A DNA stretch of 39,611 bases. Origin: Chitinophagaceae bacterium. GTDB taxonomy: Bacteria; Bacteroidota; Bacteroidia; Chitinophagales; Chitinophagaceae. The stretch spans positions 1-39,611 of the forward strand of contig JAIBAV010000017.1 in assembly GCA_019695015.1 (NCBI GenBank), in the 5' to 3' direction. The position numbers and the translations under genes were made by a program. Shown in pieces: positions 1 through 9,333 of this stretch. Each line of letters opens with the position of its first letter. The first letter of the stretch is position 1. Under the pieces are notes generated by a model. The model saw nothing but the letters and a program-made list of their open reading frames with translations. It did not search any database and was not told the DNA's origin.

Positions 1-135
1 TATATAAATTAGTTACTATAAAATACTGTTCATAAAGTTTATTTAACCGCTGATGTAATAAAAAACAAGAAATTTATTAAAAAATTACCCGCTTCCTTAA
101 CTTAGCCATTCTTTTAACCAACTTTATAAACAATT

Positions 136-2676
136 ATGAAAAAAATTTTCTTTGTTGTAGTTGTGTTTGCTTCGTGCAATATTGTTATTGCTCAAAAACG
201 AACCAATCCAACTTCTAAAGACACAACACCAACTGCTGCTAAGACAATGCCTCCGCAAGCAGCTAAGCCAAAACCTGGCCCAAAACCTTTTAAAGAAGTA
301 ATTACTGATAAGGCTATTAGTAAAAAAGGGTTATTTAATGTACATAAGGTAGAAGATAAATATTATTTTGAAATACCCAATAGTTTATTAGGCAAAGAAA
401 TTATGTGTGTAACCCGTTACAGCAAAGTACCTGGTGGAGCTGGCGTTTATGGGGGTGAAGTGGCTAACCAACAAACTTTAAAATTTGAAAAAGGCCCCAA
501 CGATAATATTTTTATTAGAACAATTACTTTAATTAGTACTGCAGATAGTAGCCAAAAAATATCTACAGCGGTTAGTAACTCTCATTTAGATGCTATTGCT
601 GCTGCTTTTGATATTAAGGCTCTTGGAAAAGACAGCACTAGTAGTATTATTGATGTAAGTGATTTTTTTAAAGGAGATAACCAAATTGTAAGTATTGATC
701 CAAATAGTAAAAGAAGATTTAGCTTAAGTATGCTTGCTGGAGATAGAAGTTATGTACAAAGCATAAATACCTATCCCATTAACACAGAAATTAAAACTGT
801 AAAAACATATATTTCAAGCCCAATGCCTTCGGCAGGTGCAAGCCAATCCAGTGCTGCTGGCTTTCCTGCAGCAAGAGATGCTGGTGCTGTAACTATAGAA
901 TTAAATACTTCTATGATTCTATTGCCAGAAAAACCAATGGCAAGAAGAACATGGGATAAAAGAGTAGGTTTTTTTCCAGATAATTTTGTAGTATTTAGCG
1001 ATGACCAACAAAGAGTTGAAGATAAAACTTTTGCAGTTCGTTGGAGGTTAGAACCTAAACCAGAAGATGTGGAAAAATGGAAGGCTGGCCAATTGGTAGA
1101 ACCTATAAAGCCTATTATTTATTACATAGATCCTGCAACGCCTCCTAATTGGGTGCCTTATTTAATTGCTGGTATTAACGATTGGCAAAAAGCTTTTGAA
1201 AAAGCTGGATTTAAAAACGCAATAATGGGTAAAGAATGGCCTAAAAACGATTCTACCATGAGTTTAGAAGATGCTCGTTTTTCTGTAATTAGATATTTTG
1301 CATCAGATATTGAAAATGCTTATGGCCCTAATGTTCACGACCCACGAACTGGTGAAATTTTAGAAAGCCATATTGGATGGTATCACAATGTAATGAAATT
1401 AGTACACGATTGGTATATGGTACAAACTGCTGCTGTAAATCCACGTGCAAGAAAAATGGTTTTTGACGATGATTTAATGGGTCAATTAATTCGTTTTGTT
1501 TCTTCTCACGAAGTTGGCCATACAATTGGTTTATTACACAATATGGGTAGCAGTAGTAAAACCCCTGTTGAAAAATTAAGAGACAAAGCTTGGGTAGAAG
1601 CTAATGGACATACAGCTTCTATAATGGATTATGCACGTTTTAACTATGTTGCACAACCAGAAGATAATATCAATGAAATGGGATTATTTCCAAGAATTGG
1701 GGTGTACGATGAATGGGCAATTAAATGGGGCTATGGTTATATACCTGGTAATACAGAAGAAGAACAGAATATTAATAGCGATAAATTAATAGTGAAAGCT
1801 TTAGCAGAAAACCCACGCCATTGGTTTGGTACTTATGAATTGGGCAACTCTGTAGATCCTCGTACACAATCGGAAGATCTTAGTGATAATGTGATGATAG
1901 CTAACGAATATGGGATTAAAAATTTAAAGAGAATTATTGTAAACTTACCAGAGTGGACTAAGGAAAACGGAAAAGGGTATGATAATTTATCTGAAATGTA
2001 TCGCCAATTAGTTGGTCAATTTAATAGATACGTAAATCATGTAATGAGAAATGTTGGTGGTATTTATGAAACCTTTAAATCAACTAGCCAACAAGGAGAT
2101 GTTTTTGAATTTGTTCCTAAAGCAACACAAAAAGAAGCATTTAATTTTATTAATAGAAATGTATTAACTACACCAACTTGGTTATTGGATAAAAATATTT
2201 TAAATAAAATACAAAATCCAACCAATAGCGAATCGGTACAAAACATTCAAATTAGTGCTTTAAACAATTTACTAGATCCATCAAGATTAAACAGAATGAT
2301 TATTTGTGCTAATCGTTATGGCAATACAAATGTTTATTTATTTAACGATTTAATGGATGATACCAAAAAGGCAGTTTGGAGCGAAGCAGCAACTGGAAAA
2401 GCTGTAGATGCTTATAGAAGAAACTTGCAAAAAGCCCATGTAGAAAGATTAATTAATTTATTAACCTTTAAACCACAAGCTATGGTTATATCTGGCAGAA
2501 CTTTTGCTACAGGCCCTGAAATAGCCACAACAGATATTGTTTCTTATACACGTGGTCAATTAAAAGCATTACAAGCAGAATTAACTACTGCAAGTGCTGC
2601 TACTGCAGATAGATTAACTAAGTTTCACTATCAAGATTTGGTTGAAAGAATAAAACTAGCATTAAATCCTCGTTAG
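136..2676 (+). CDS. Secreted zinc-dependent metalloprotease (DUF5118/DUF5117/DUF4953 type)
   Basis: An exported 846-residue protease; residues 1-20 form a classic signal peptide ending in IAQ. The zinc site is explicit: HExxHxxGxxH at residues 458-468 (H458, E459, H462, H468) followed by a Met-turn (S-I-M-D-Y, M497), the hallmark of metzincins. The N-terminal third matches what I know of the DUF5118/DUF5117 modules, and the catalytic part is the DUF4953 region of Bacteroidota zinc-dependent metalloproteases, which are usually 800-850 residues. The substrate is unknown. A proline/lysine-rich linker at about 22-52 separates the signal peptide from the first folded domain. It is monocistronic and ends at a terminator shared with the convergent M3 peptidase. 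Family assignment is secure; physiological role is not. Confidence 0.9.
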   Translation: MKKIFFVVVVFASCNIVIAQKRTNPTSKDTTPTAAKTMPPQAAKPKPGPKPFKEVITDKAISKKGLFNVHKVEDKYYFEIPNSLLGKEIMCVTRYSKVPGGAGVYGGEVANQQTLKFEKGPNDNIFIRTITLISTADSSQKISTAVSNSHLDAIAAAFDIKALGKDSTSSIIDVSDFFKGDNQIVSIDPNSKRRFSLSMLAGDRSYVQSINTYPINTEIKTVKTYISSPMPSAGASQSSAAGFPAARDAGAVTIELNTSMILLPEKPMARRTWDKRVGFFPDNFVVFSDDQQRVEDKTFAVRWRLEPKPEDVEKWKAGQLVEPIKPIIYYIDPATPPNWVPYLIAGINDWQKAFEKAGFKNAIMGKEWPKNDSTMSLEDARFSVIRYFASDIENAYGPNVHDPRTGEILESHIGWYHNVMKLVHDWYMVQTAAVNPRARKMVFDDDLMGQLIRFVSSHEVGHTIGLLHNMGSSSKTPVEKLRDKAWVEANGHTASIMDYARFNYVAQPEDNINEMGLFPRIGVYDEWAIKWGYGYIPGNTEEEQNINSDKLIVKALAENPRHWFGTYELGNSVDPRTQSEDLSDNVMIANEYGIKNLKRIIVNLPEWTKENGKGYDNLSEMYRQLVGQFNRYVNHVMRNVGGIYETFKSTSQQGDVFEFVPKATQKEAFNFINRNVLTTPTWLLDKNILNKIQNPTNSESVQNIQISALNNLLDPSRLNRMIICANRYGNTNVYLFNDLMDDTKKAVWSEAATGKAVDAYRRNLQKAHVERLINLLTFKPQAMVISGRTFATGPEIATTDIVSYTRGQLKALQAELTTASAATADRLTKFHYQDLVERIKLALNPR

Positions 2677-2695
2677 TTTTCTTGCTATAGAATCT

Positions 2696-2737
2696 AAAAA
2701 AGAAGAAATTGCAAATTTTTGCAACCTCTTCTTTTTT
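2696..2737. terminator. Bidirectional terminator between two convergent peptidase genes
   Basis: An inverted repeat with an 11-base outer stem (A6GAAGA against TCTTCT6), two mismatches, then an inner TTGC/GCAA stem and an eight-base loop. A-tract and T-tract on opposite sides let it work for both the plus-strand metalloprotease and the minus-strand M3 peptidase, whose stop codons flank it. Confidence 0.75.
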
Positions 2738-2753
2738 ATAAAAAACTTTCAGG

Positions 2754-4931
2754 TTATTTTATTAGTCCCCTACCTCTTAATAAAGGTTCAATTTCTGGGT
2801 CTTTTCCTGTAAAGTTTCTGAATGCTTGGTTTAAATCCATAGAGTTACCAACAGATAAAATATATTTTCTAAACCTGTCTCCATTTTCTCTTTTCATTCC
2901 ACCATTATTTTCAAAATATTCTAGAGCATTAAAATCTAGCATTTCACTCCATAAATATGCATAGTAAGCTGCAGAGTAACCGTTAGACCAAATATGCAAA
3001 AAATAAGGAGAATGATAACGGGTAGGTACTTCATTTACCAATAAGCCAAATTTATCTAAAGCCATTTTTTCAAATTCGTTTGCTGGTATAATTTCACTCT
3101 CATCTGTAATTGTATGCCAAGCCATATCTAAAGTAGCAGCAGCAACAATTTCGGTTACATTATATCCTTCGTTAAATGTTTTAGCATTTTTTATTTTTTT
3201 AACTAATTCATTTGGTATTGGTTTTCCTGTTTTATAATGCAAAGCATAGTTTTTTAATACAGATGGTTCTAATGCCCAATATTCATTAATTTGAGAAGGA
3301 AACTCTACAAAATCTCTTGGGGTATTGGTGCCAGAAATAGAAATATATTTTTGGCTTGCAAACATGCCATGAATACTATGGCCAAACTCATGAAATAAAG
3401 TGGTTACATCATCGTAAGAAATTAAAGATGGTTTACCTGGTGCTGGTTTTTGATAATTGTACACATTTACAATTACAGGCTTTTGTCCTAAACTGTAAGA
3501 TTGTTCAACAAAATTACTCATCCATGCTCCTCCGTTTTTATTATCTCTAGTATAAAAATCTAAATAATAAATTGCTAATGATTTTCCATCTTTATCAAAT
3601 ACTTCATAAGCCACAACATCTGGATGATAAACAGGTAAATCTTTACGTACTTTAAAGGTTAAGCCATACAGTTCTTTAGCTGCATAAAAAACACCTTTTT
3701 CCAGTACAGTTCTTACTTCAAAGTAAGGTTTAATTTCATTATCATCTAAATCGTATTGTGCTTTTCTTACTTGTTCTGCATAAAAATTCCAATCCCAAGG
3801 TTCTAATTTAAAGCCACCGTTTTGTTTGTCAATTAATTTTTGAATTTCTTCTGCTTCTTGTTTTGCTTTTTTAACAGCAGGGGCAGCCATTTTTGCTAAT
3901 AAGTTCATTGCATTTTCTGGGGTTTTTGCCATTTGGTCTTGTAATTTCCATTCTGCAAAATTCTTTTTACCCATTATTTGTGCCTTTTTTAAACGTAGCC
4001 TTGCTAATTGTTGCAAAGTTTCTCGAGTGTCGTTTTCATCGTCCTTTTCAGCTCGTAACCATGATGCTTTAAATAATTTTTCTCTTACAGTTCTATTTTT
4101 TAAATTTTGTAAAAGCGGTTGTTGCGTGGTATTTTGTAATGCTAATAAATATTTACCTGGCATACCTGCAACTTTTGCATTTTCGGCAGCTGCATCTATT
4201 TCGTTAGAAGAGAGGCCGTCTAAAAGTTTAACATCCTCAATAATTAAACCACCTGCTTTTCTAGCAGCCAATAATTTATTATTAAATTGAGATTGCAGGG
4301 TAGCTAATTGTTCGTTTATTTTTTTTAATTCTTCTTTTTGTTCGTTGTTTAAATTGGCTCCTGCAATTTCAAACTGTTGATTATAATATTCAATTAATCT
4401 TACATCTTCTGCATCTAATTTTAGGTTTGCTCTGGTAGCATATAACCGTTTTATTTTTTGAAAAAGCTGCTCGTTTAAAAATATTTTATCGGTATGTGCA
4501 GCAAAAATTGGTGCATATTCTTCATCTAAAGCTTGTAAGAAGGGATTTGTATTAGCACTATTTAAGTTTGAAAAAATGGTAATTGCCCTACGTAAATTTT
4601 GGCCACTATTTTCTAGTGCAACAATTGTATTTTCAAAAGTTGGTTTATCTGTATTGTTTGCAATTGCCTCTATTTGTTTTATTTGCTCATTTAAGCCATA
4701 ATCAAATGCAGGCTTAAAATCTTTGTCTTTAATTTTATCAAACTCTGGTGCTTGGTATTGTAGTTTACTTTTTTTTAATAAGGGGTTGTTATTTGTACTG
4801 GGTTGTTCTACTTTACTTTTTTTTTTCATGTTAGCTTTTGTACTTTCTTTTTTTTGAGCATTTAATGCTGATGTACTACAAATTGCCAGGCCTGCTGCAA
4901 CAAAGAGTAGATATTTTTTTTTCATGGTCAA
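2754..4931 (-). CDS. Periplasmic M3 family oligopeptidase / peptidyl-dipeptidase (Dcp-like)
   Basis: A 725-residue M3 zinc metallopeptidase that cleaves short peptides. The thimet-oligopeptidase signature is complete: HEFGH at 514-518 with the third zinc ligand E543 in an F-V-E-F-P-S context. It starts with a signal peptide (hydrophobic core at about 7-20, cleavage near A-L-N-A-Q), so it acts outside the cytoplasm, followed by a low-complexity Lys/Asn/Ser linker before the helical N-terminal domain. It is the last gene of a minus-strand run of exported proteins and lies 46 bases after the parvulin gene, suggesting co-expression for envelope protein quality control or peptide recycling. Start could be M1 or M3. 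Dcp versus oligopeptidase A cannot be decided from sequence alone. Confidence 0.9.
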   Translation of the reverse strand: MTMKKKYLLFVAAGLAICSTSALNAQKKESTKANMKKKSKVEQPSTNNNPLLKKSKLQYQAPEFDKIKDKDFKPAFDYGLNEQIKQIEAIANNTDKPTFENTIVALENSGQNLRRAITIFSNLNSANTNPFLQALDEEYAPIFAAHTDKIFLNEQLFQKIKRLYATRANLKLDAEDVRLIEYYNQQFEIAGANLNNEQKEELKKINEQLATLQSQFNNKLLAARKAGGLIIEDVKLLDGLSSNEIDAAAENAKVAGMPGKYLLALQNTTQQPLLQNLKNRTVREKLFKASWLRAEKDDENDTRETLQQLARLRLKKAQIMGKKNFAEWKLQDQMAKTPENAMNLLAKMAAPAVKKAKQEAEEIQKLIDKQNGGFKLEPWDWNFYAEQVRKAQYDLDDNEIKPYFEVRTVLEKGVFYAAKELYGLTFKVRKDLPVYHPDVVAYEVFDKDGKSLAIYYLDFYTRDNKNGGAWMSNFVEQSYSLGQKPVIVNVYNYQKPAPGKPSLISYDDVTTLFHEFGHSIHGMFASQKYISISGTNTPRDFVEFPSQINEYWALEPSVLKNYALHYKTGKPIPNELVKKIKNAKTFNEGYNVTEIVAAATLDMAWHTITDESEIIPANEFEKMALDKFGLLVNEVPTRYHSPYFLHIWSNGYSAAYYAYLWSEMLDFNALEYFENNGGMKRENGDRFRKYILSVGNSMDLNQAFRNFTGKDPEIEPLLRGRGLIK

Positions 4932-4977
4932 TTAGTTTAAATGGTAAAAGATATATTTTATGAAGTAAAATATTTTA

Positions 4978-6909
4978 TTATTTAATAGTATTCCAAACAG
5001 CTTGATTAATAACTATGGGGTATTTTTTCTTTAAAGCCTGAATCCATTTTTGTTCTAACACTTGTTGATAGTTGTTGGTAACAAAGCCTCTAGCTTCGTC
5101 AAAACTTTTTGTTTCTATTTTATCATGAAGTGCAGTAATATACATAAATGTATAACTGTTGTCATTTGTGTTTTTTTCTGGATTACTAATAAAGCCAATT
5201 TTGTTTTCTATAACTTGTGTTATTGGAAGTTGGTTATTTTCAAACCTGCTACTATCAAATAAAATATTATTGTTTATTTTATTTAAAACCAATTTCCAAT
5301 CTTTTAAACCAGCTTTAAAACTGTCTATAACTTGAACTGCCAAGGCTTGTGTTGGTGCTGTTACAACAATTGCAGAAACACCCGGCTGCCATACATATTT
5401 TGTTTTGTTTATAGCATAATATTTTTTTAAACCAACTGTATCTTCACTGGCCTTGCTCCATACATGTTTATCCATAGCACCAAACAGTAAATTAGCTTCA
5501 TCAAATTCTTTGCTTTGTTCTTTAAGTGTTGGATAATAATCTTCTAAATGGTCGTAATAATATTCGCTACATCTAATATTTTCATATTCTATTAGCAATA
5601 CAAGTGTGTGTAGTTGTGCAAGTTTTTCTTTACTTTCTTTTACTGCTCTTGCAAATTTTATCCATTCAGCTACAGTAATTTTTTGTTTAGCAAAAGAAAA
5701 TAAAACAGTTTCTGGTTTAATATTTTTGTATCCGGTAAAGTTGATATTTGCTAAGGCACTATCTGTATAAATCATAAAATCCTTTTCGTCAAAAGGTTCT
5801 TTTTTATATTTACAAATGTTCATCCAGTTTTTAACTAATGCTTTTTTAGCAAAAGCCATTCTATCTGTTCTTTCTATTTGATTTTTAATGTTTGAAACTG
5901 TAACTGGGTCTGAAAAATTATTACTAACCGGTATTATATCTAGCAATTTTACAATATGCCATCCATGTTCTGTTAAGAATGGTTTAGCAATATCTCCTTT
6001 GTTTTTTAAATCAAAAATGGGTTGTTCAAAATTTGGAGCATATTCGCCAATTCCAAATTCTTGCATTACCCCTCCAATACTTGCTGTAGCCCTGTCGTTG
6101 CTATATTGTTCTACTAAATCTTCAAAGTCTTCTCCATTAATAGCTAAATGATAAATACTATCTGCCAGTGTAGCTAAATATTGTTTGCTTTCTTTTGTTG
6201 CACCAATTGGCATAGCTAATAATATTTGAGCTACTTTTCTTTTTCCTGCTGCTGATCTTTCTTCTAAGTTTTTAAAAATATGGTAGCCGAAACTGCTTTT
6301 ATAAACAGATGAAAACTCTCCAACTTTTAATTTATAAATTTCATTTTCAAATTGATAAGGTAGTGTAAAAGTGGTAATAAAACCTAGGTTGCCTTTTGTT
6401 TGAATTGTATATTCATCGTTAGAAAATTTTTTAACAGCTTCTTCAAAATCCATTCCTGCCTTTAATGCTTTGTGAGCTTTTTCTATTTGGTTTATAGCTT
6501 CTATATTATCAACACCTGGTTTTATTTCAATAAATATTTGAGCTACATGAATATCTTTTTGGCTACGTTCAAATACTTCTTTAATTAAATTATCAATATT
6601 TGCTTCTGTATTAATAATATTATCTGCTAATTGTTTTCTAAAGCTACTGCTTTCGTTTTTAAACAAGGGTTGTTCATGTAATTTATCATCGTAAGCAGAC
6701 TGAACTTTTAATTTATAATTAATGTAAAGTTCCAAATATTCTTTCAATGCTTTTTTTCTGTCCGTTTCTCCTGGTGTAGGGTTTTTATCGAATGCTTTTA
6801 AAAACTCTGCCTTACTAACTGCTTTTTTTCCATAAGTAAATACGTTTTGTGCATTAAGTACCTGAAGAATGCAAGCTGCTGTAATTAATAAAAAAAATTT
6901 CTTACTCAT
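4978..6909 (-). CDS. Periplasmic peptidyl-prolyl isomerase with two parvulin (PpiC/SurA-type) domains
   Basis: A 643-residue exported folding factor with signal peptide at 1-20. Two parvulin rotamase domains are visible in tandem, at about 120-215 and 224-324; each has the V-A-Q-I strand start, the G-x-L-G-F/G-G-x-M-Q-E-F turn and the final G-Y/W-H-I strand. The N-terminal part (about 22-115) is helical and chaperone-like as in SurA; the C-terminal half (330-643) is a helical region I cannot assign to a named domain. Likely role: folding of outer-membrane or T9SS-exported proteins in the periplasm. The start codon lies one base beyond the stop of the upstream thioredoxin-family gene, so they are almost certainly co-transcribed and perhaps translationally coupled. 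Confidence 0.88.
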   Translation of the reverse strand: MSKKFFLLITAACILQVLNAQNVFTYGKKAVSKAEFLKAFDKNPTPGETDRKKALKEYLELYINYKLKVQSAYDDKLHEQPLFKNESSSFRKQLADNIINTEANIDNLIKEVFERSQKDIHVAQIFIEIKPGVDNIEAINQIEKAHKALKAGMDFEEAVKKFSNDEYTIQTKGNLGFITTFTLPYQFENEIYKLKVGEFSSVYKSSFGYHIFKNLEERSAAGKRKVAQILLAMPIGATKESKQYLATLADSIYHLAINGEDFEDLVEQYSNDRATASIGGVMQEFGIGEYAPNFEQPIFDLKNKGDIAKPFLTEHGWHIVKLLDIIPVSNNFSDPVTVSNIKNQIERTDRMAFAKKALVKNWMNICKYKKEPFDEKDFMIYTDSALANINFTGYKNIKPETVLFSFAKQKITVAEWIKFARAVKESKEKLAQLHTLVLLIEYENIRCSEYYYDHLEDYYPTLKEQSKEFDEANLLFGAMDKHVWSKASEDTVGLKKYYAINKTKYVWQPGVSAIVVTAPTQALAVQVIDSFKAGLKDWKLVLNKINNNILFDSSRFENNQLPITQVIENKIGFISNPEKNTNDNSYTFMYITALHDKIETKSFDEARGFVTNNYQQVLEQKWIQALKKKYPIVINQAVWNTIK

Positions 6910-6910
6910 C

Positions 6911-8389
6911 TTATTTTTTATTTTCTATTTGTTTGTGTTTAACAGTTAATATATCATCAAATTGCTCAATGGTTAATTGCTTGGCAATAATTCTTTTTTT
7001 ATCATCAAGTAAATATATTGTTGGTGTTACTCTGGCATCATATAGCTGCCTAAAGCCTGCAATACTGTTTTTGGCTTCATATTGTTTGGCTTCTTCTGTT
7101 TGATAAACGTGAATCCAGTTAAATAATTTTTTTTCTGTAATAAACTTTTTCCAGTCGGGCAATTGGTCGTTATAAATATATACAGAATATACAGCCAATC
7201 CCATATTTTTCCATTTTGCTTGATAGATACTATCAATTCGTGGAATTTGTTCTTTACAATGCCCACAATGAGGATCCCAAAAAACTACTAAAGTGTAATT
7301 TGATTTTATTTCGTACAAAGAATGGGTTTTGCCTAATGTATCTGTTAAATTTAAAGGTGCTGCAGGTTCTCCAATTTGATTTGCCATTAAACTATAAGCT
7401 CTTTCAAAAATCATTTTTCTTGATGCAGCATCTAAATAAATGGTATCGCCTTTTGTATAAAATTCGTTAAACAAATAAAGAAAAACCTTATCCTGCCCCA
7501 TGTACTCTGGTTTTACATATTTATTTGTGAACTTAATTAATAAATATGGAAACATTTCTTTACCAGTTCTTGCAGAAAGTAACATGTATTTAATTTCAGG
7601 AATGATAGAATCTGCCTCTGGGCTTAGGTAGTACTTAAAATATTCATCTAATTTTGGCTCAAAAAAAGGAGTTCTTAAAATTCTATCATCATAAAAATTT
7701 ACATCATCCCAATAATGTTCTTTAATGAAACGATAAGGGTATAAAGAGTCTGCTTTGCCATTAATAATTGGTATAGCAGGTGCTTCTGGTTTTTTCATTA
7801 CATGAAATAAAGTAGCCAATAGTGAGTTGGGATTTTCTTTTATAATTTTTTCTCTGTAGGCTTGTAACACTTTTTCTTCTTTAATTGCTTCTTCTCTGTA
7901 CTTTGTAGAGTCTGATTTAGTTTTTGCTGCAGCATATTTTCCTCTAAGTGTTTGAATGTGGTTTCCTTTTTCTGCACTAAATTTTGAATATGTAAAAAAT
8001 AGCGAATTTTCTAAAGAGCCTTTAATAGTTGGCTTATCTCTATTTGCAGTATCGGCTGTTATGCTAAAGTGTTGTTCATTATCCATCAGTAATTCAAATT
8101 CAATAAAATTTTTTGATGGGGATACAATAAAATAAATGCCTCCGGTAAGTTTTTCTTTGCCCTTAAATACACCTTTGCTTTCTTCATTTAACCATGCACT
8201 ATCTGATAAGGTTTTACCTTTTCCAAAATAACTACCAAGATAAATCCAGGTATTTTTATAGGGCGAAAGTGTAATTGGAATTTCATACCCTTTATCCTGA
8301 ACAGTTTTATTGGTAGTTGCTTGTTTTGAGATTTGAGCATTTGCTGAAAGATAAAAAAATAAACCTGTTACAATAAGTAGTTGCTTCAT
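6911..8389 (-). CDS. Exported TlpA/thioredoxin-fold protein with DUF5106-like region
   Basis: A 492-residue exported protein, signal peptide 1-19. The C-terminal thioredoxin fold (about 340-485) has a redox-active C375-G-H-C378 motif after the F-W-D-P strand and a cis-proline segment (V-T-P-T-I-Y). Before it, residues about 25-125 look like the DUF4369 beta-rich domain and about 200-330 like DUF5106, a combination typical of Bacteroidota thiol-disulfide proteins. It probably reduces or isomerises disulfides in the periplasm or outer leaflet. Second gene of the exported set and directly coupled to the downstream parvulin. The redox partner (DsbD/CcdA type) is not in the window. Confidence 0.86.
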   Translation of the reverse strand: MKQLLIVTGLFFYLSANAQISKQATTNKTVQDKGYEIPITLSPYKNTWIYLGSYFGKGKTLSDSAWLNEESKGVFKGKEKLTGGIYFIVSPSKNFIEFELLMDNEQHFSITADTANRDKPTIKGSLENSLFFTYSKFSAEKGNHIQTLRGKYAAAKTKSDSTKYREEAIKEEKVLQAYREKIIKENPNSLLATLFHVMKKPEAPAIPIINGKADSLYPYRFIKEHYWDDVNFYDDRILRTPFFEPKLDEYFKYYLSPEADSIIPEIKYMLLSARTGKEMFPYLLIKFTNKYVKPEYMGQDKVFLYLFNEFYTKGDTIYLDAASRKMIFERAYSLMANQIGEPAAPLNLTDTLGKTHSLYEIKSNYTLVVFWDPHCGHCKEQIPRIDSIYQAKWKNMGLAVYSVYIYNDQLPDWKKFITEKKLFNWIHVYQTEEAKQYEAKNSIAGFRQLYDARVTPTIYLLDDKKRIIAKQLTIEQFDDILTVKHKQIENKK

Positions 8390-8474
8390 TTTAATGATAC
8401 TTCTTTATTTGGAGGCGTAAATTTAAGTAATTCAAACTGTAAAGAAGGTTAAAATGGTATAACAAAATATATGC

Positions 8475-9188
8475 CTAGTTATTTGTAGTAGTTTTTTTCA
8501 ACTTTAATTTTTCGTTTATATAATATTTTATATCCTCCTCGGTTACATTTAGCCTAAGCCATTTATAAGTAGGCCTATGGGCTTGCATAAATGCTAATAA
8601 AGCTTCATTTTGTAATTGGGTGTATTTTGTAACTACAACAGGGCTAAACCTATAATTAATATATTGTTCTTTTTCAAGTAAATCGAAAAGCTTATAGGCA
8701 TTGCGTTTTATTTTTTCAGATTTGCTGAAATGTGTAATATTAAAACCCAAGCCTGCCCCACTATTAGCACTTGAAAATACAGGTATTTTACCATTGCCAA
8801 CTTTGGCTAAAAATTGTTTTCGCCTTTGTGTGCTATCATAAACATATTTATTAATGGTTGTTTCAACTGTTACCTCTCCTAAGTTTTTTGTAATAGGTTT
8901 TAATATAAAAATGATGGTGTCTTTAAGAATGTTCTTTTGGACACTAATCGTATCAAAATAATGATTAACCGATGCTACAGAAAGTACATCGCCAAAGCTA
9001 ACTACCATATTGAAAAAGCCTTTGTTATTGCAAATTATAGTTTTGTTTTTTGAAATATTTGTTACACTGGCAAACTCAACAGGGCTGTTATGAATACTAT
9101 CAAGCACTAAGCCTGTAATAATTATTTTTTGAGCAGAAACAGTATTTAAAAAAATAGAAAATAGTATAAGGAGGAATTTTTTTTCCAT
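8475..9188 (-). CDS. Exported protein with CarboxypepD regulatory-like (DUF4480-like) domain
   Basis: A 237-residue protein with a signal peptide (1-19, ending V-S-A-Q). Residues 21-105 form the beta-sandwich of the carboxypeptidase regulatory-like family (pattern I-T-G-x-V-x-D, then F-A-S-V, N-K-G-F-F). No TonB plug or beta-barrel follows, so it is not a truncated TonB-dependent receptor; the C-terminal half (130-237) is a short helical tail seen in many stand-alone Bacteroidota members. Function unknown; it may stabilise or anchor envelope proteins. First gene of the minus-strand exported set, 85 bases upstream of the thioredoxin-family gene. Confidence 0.75.
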   Translation of the reverse strand: MEKKFLLILFSIFLNTVSAQKIIITGLVLDSIHNSPVEFASVTNISKNKTIICNNKGFFNMVVSFGDVLSVASVNHYFDTISVQKNILKDTIIFILKPITKNLGEVTVETTINKYVYDSTQRRKQFLAKVGNGKIPVFSSANSGAGLGFNITHFSKSEKIKRNAYKLFDLLEKEQYINYRFSPVVVTKYTQLQNEALLAFMQAHRPTYKWLRLNVTEEDIKYYINEKLKLKKTTTNN

Positions 9189-9207
9189 TATGTAAATATA
9201 TTATAAA

Positions 9208-9232
9208 TACAGTTGGTTAAAAGTACAGTTGG
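9208..9232. repeat. Nine-base direct repeat in the divergent promoter region
   Basis: TACAGTTGG occurs at 9208-9216 and again at 9224-9232, a period of 16 bases, between the exported-protein gene and the acs promoter. It could be a regulator binding site, but the 16-base period does not put the copies on the same helix face, so this is weak. Confidence 0.25.
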
Positions 9233-9272
9233 CTCCGCTTTATTTACTTTACCCGTATCTTTTAACTTTCTT

Positions 9273-9300
9273 TTGTATAGTTCATTTATCCTTAACTTTA
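9273..9300 (+). promoter_or_regulatory. Bacteroidota-type promoter for acs
   Basis: TTG at 9273-9275, a 17-base spacer, then TAACTTTA at 9293-9300 match the Bacteroidota sigma-A consensus (TTG, N17-23, TAnnTTTG) with one mismatch. It lies 33 bases upstream of the acs start codon. Confidence 0.55.
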
Positions 9301-9333
9301 TTGCTTAGTTTTTATTATTAATTAAAGAAGAAT

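Noticed and set aside
8475..9188. Truncated TonB-dependent receptor
   Set aside because: The regulatory-like domain is followed by a compact tail and a normal stop, with no plug or barrel remnant downstream.
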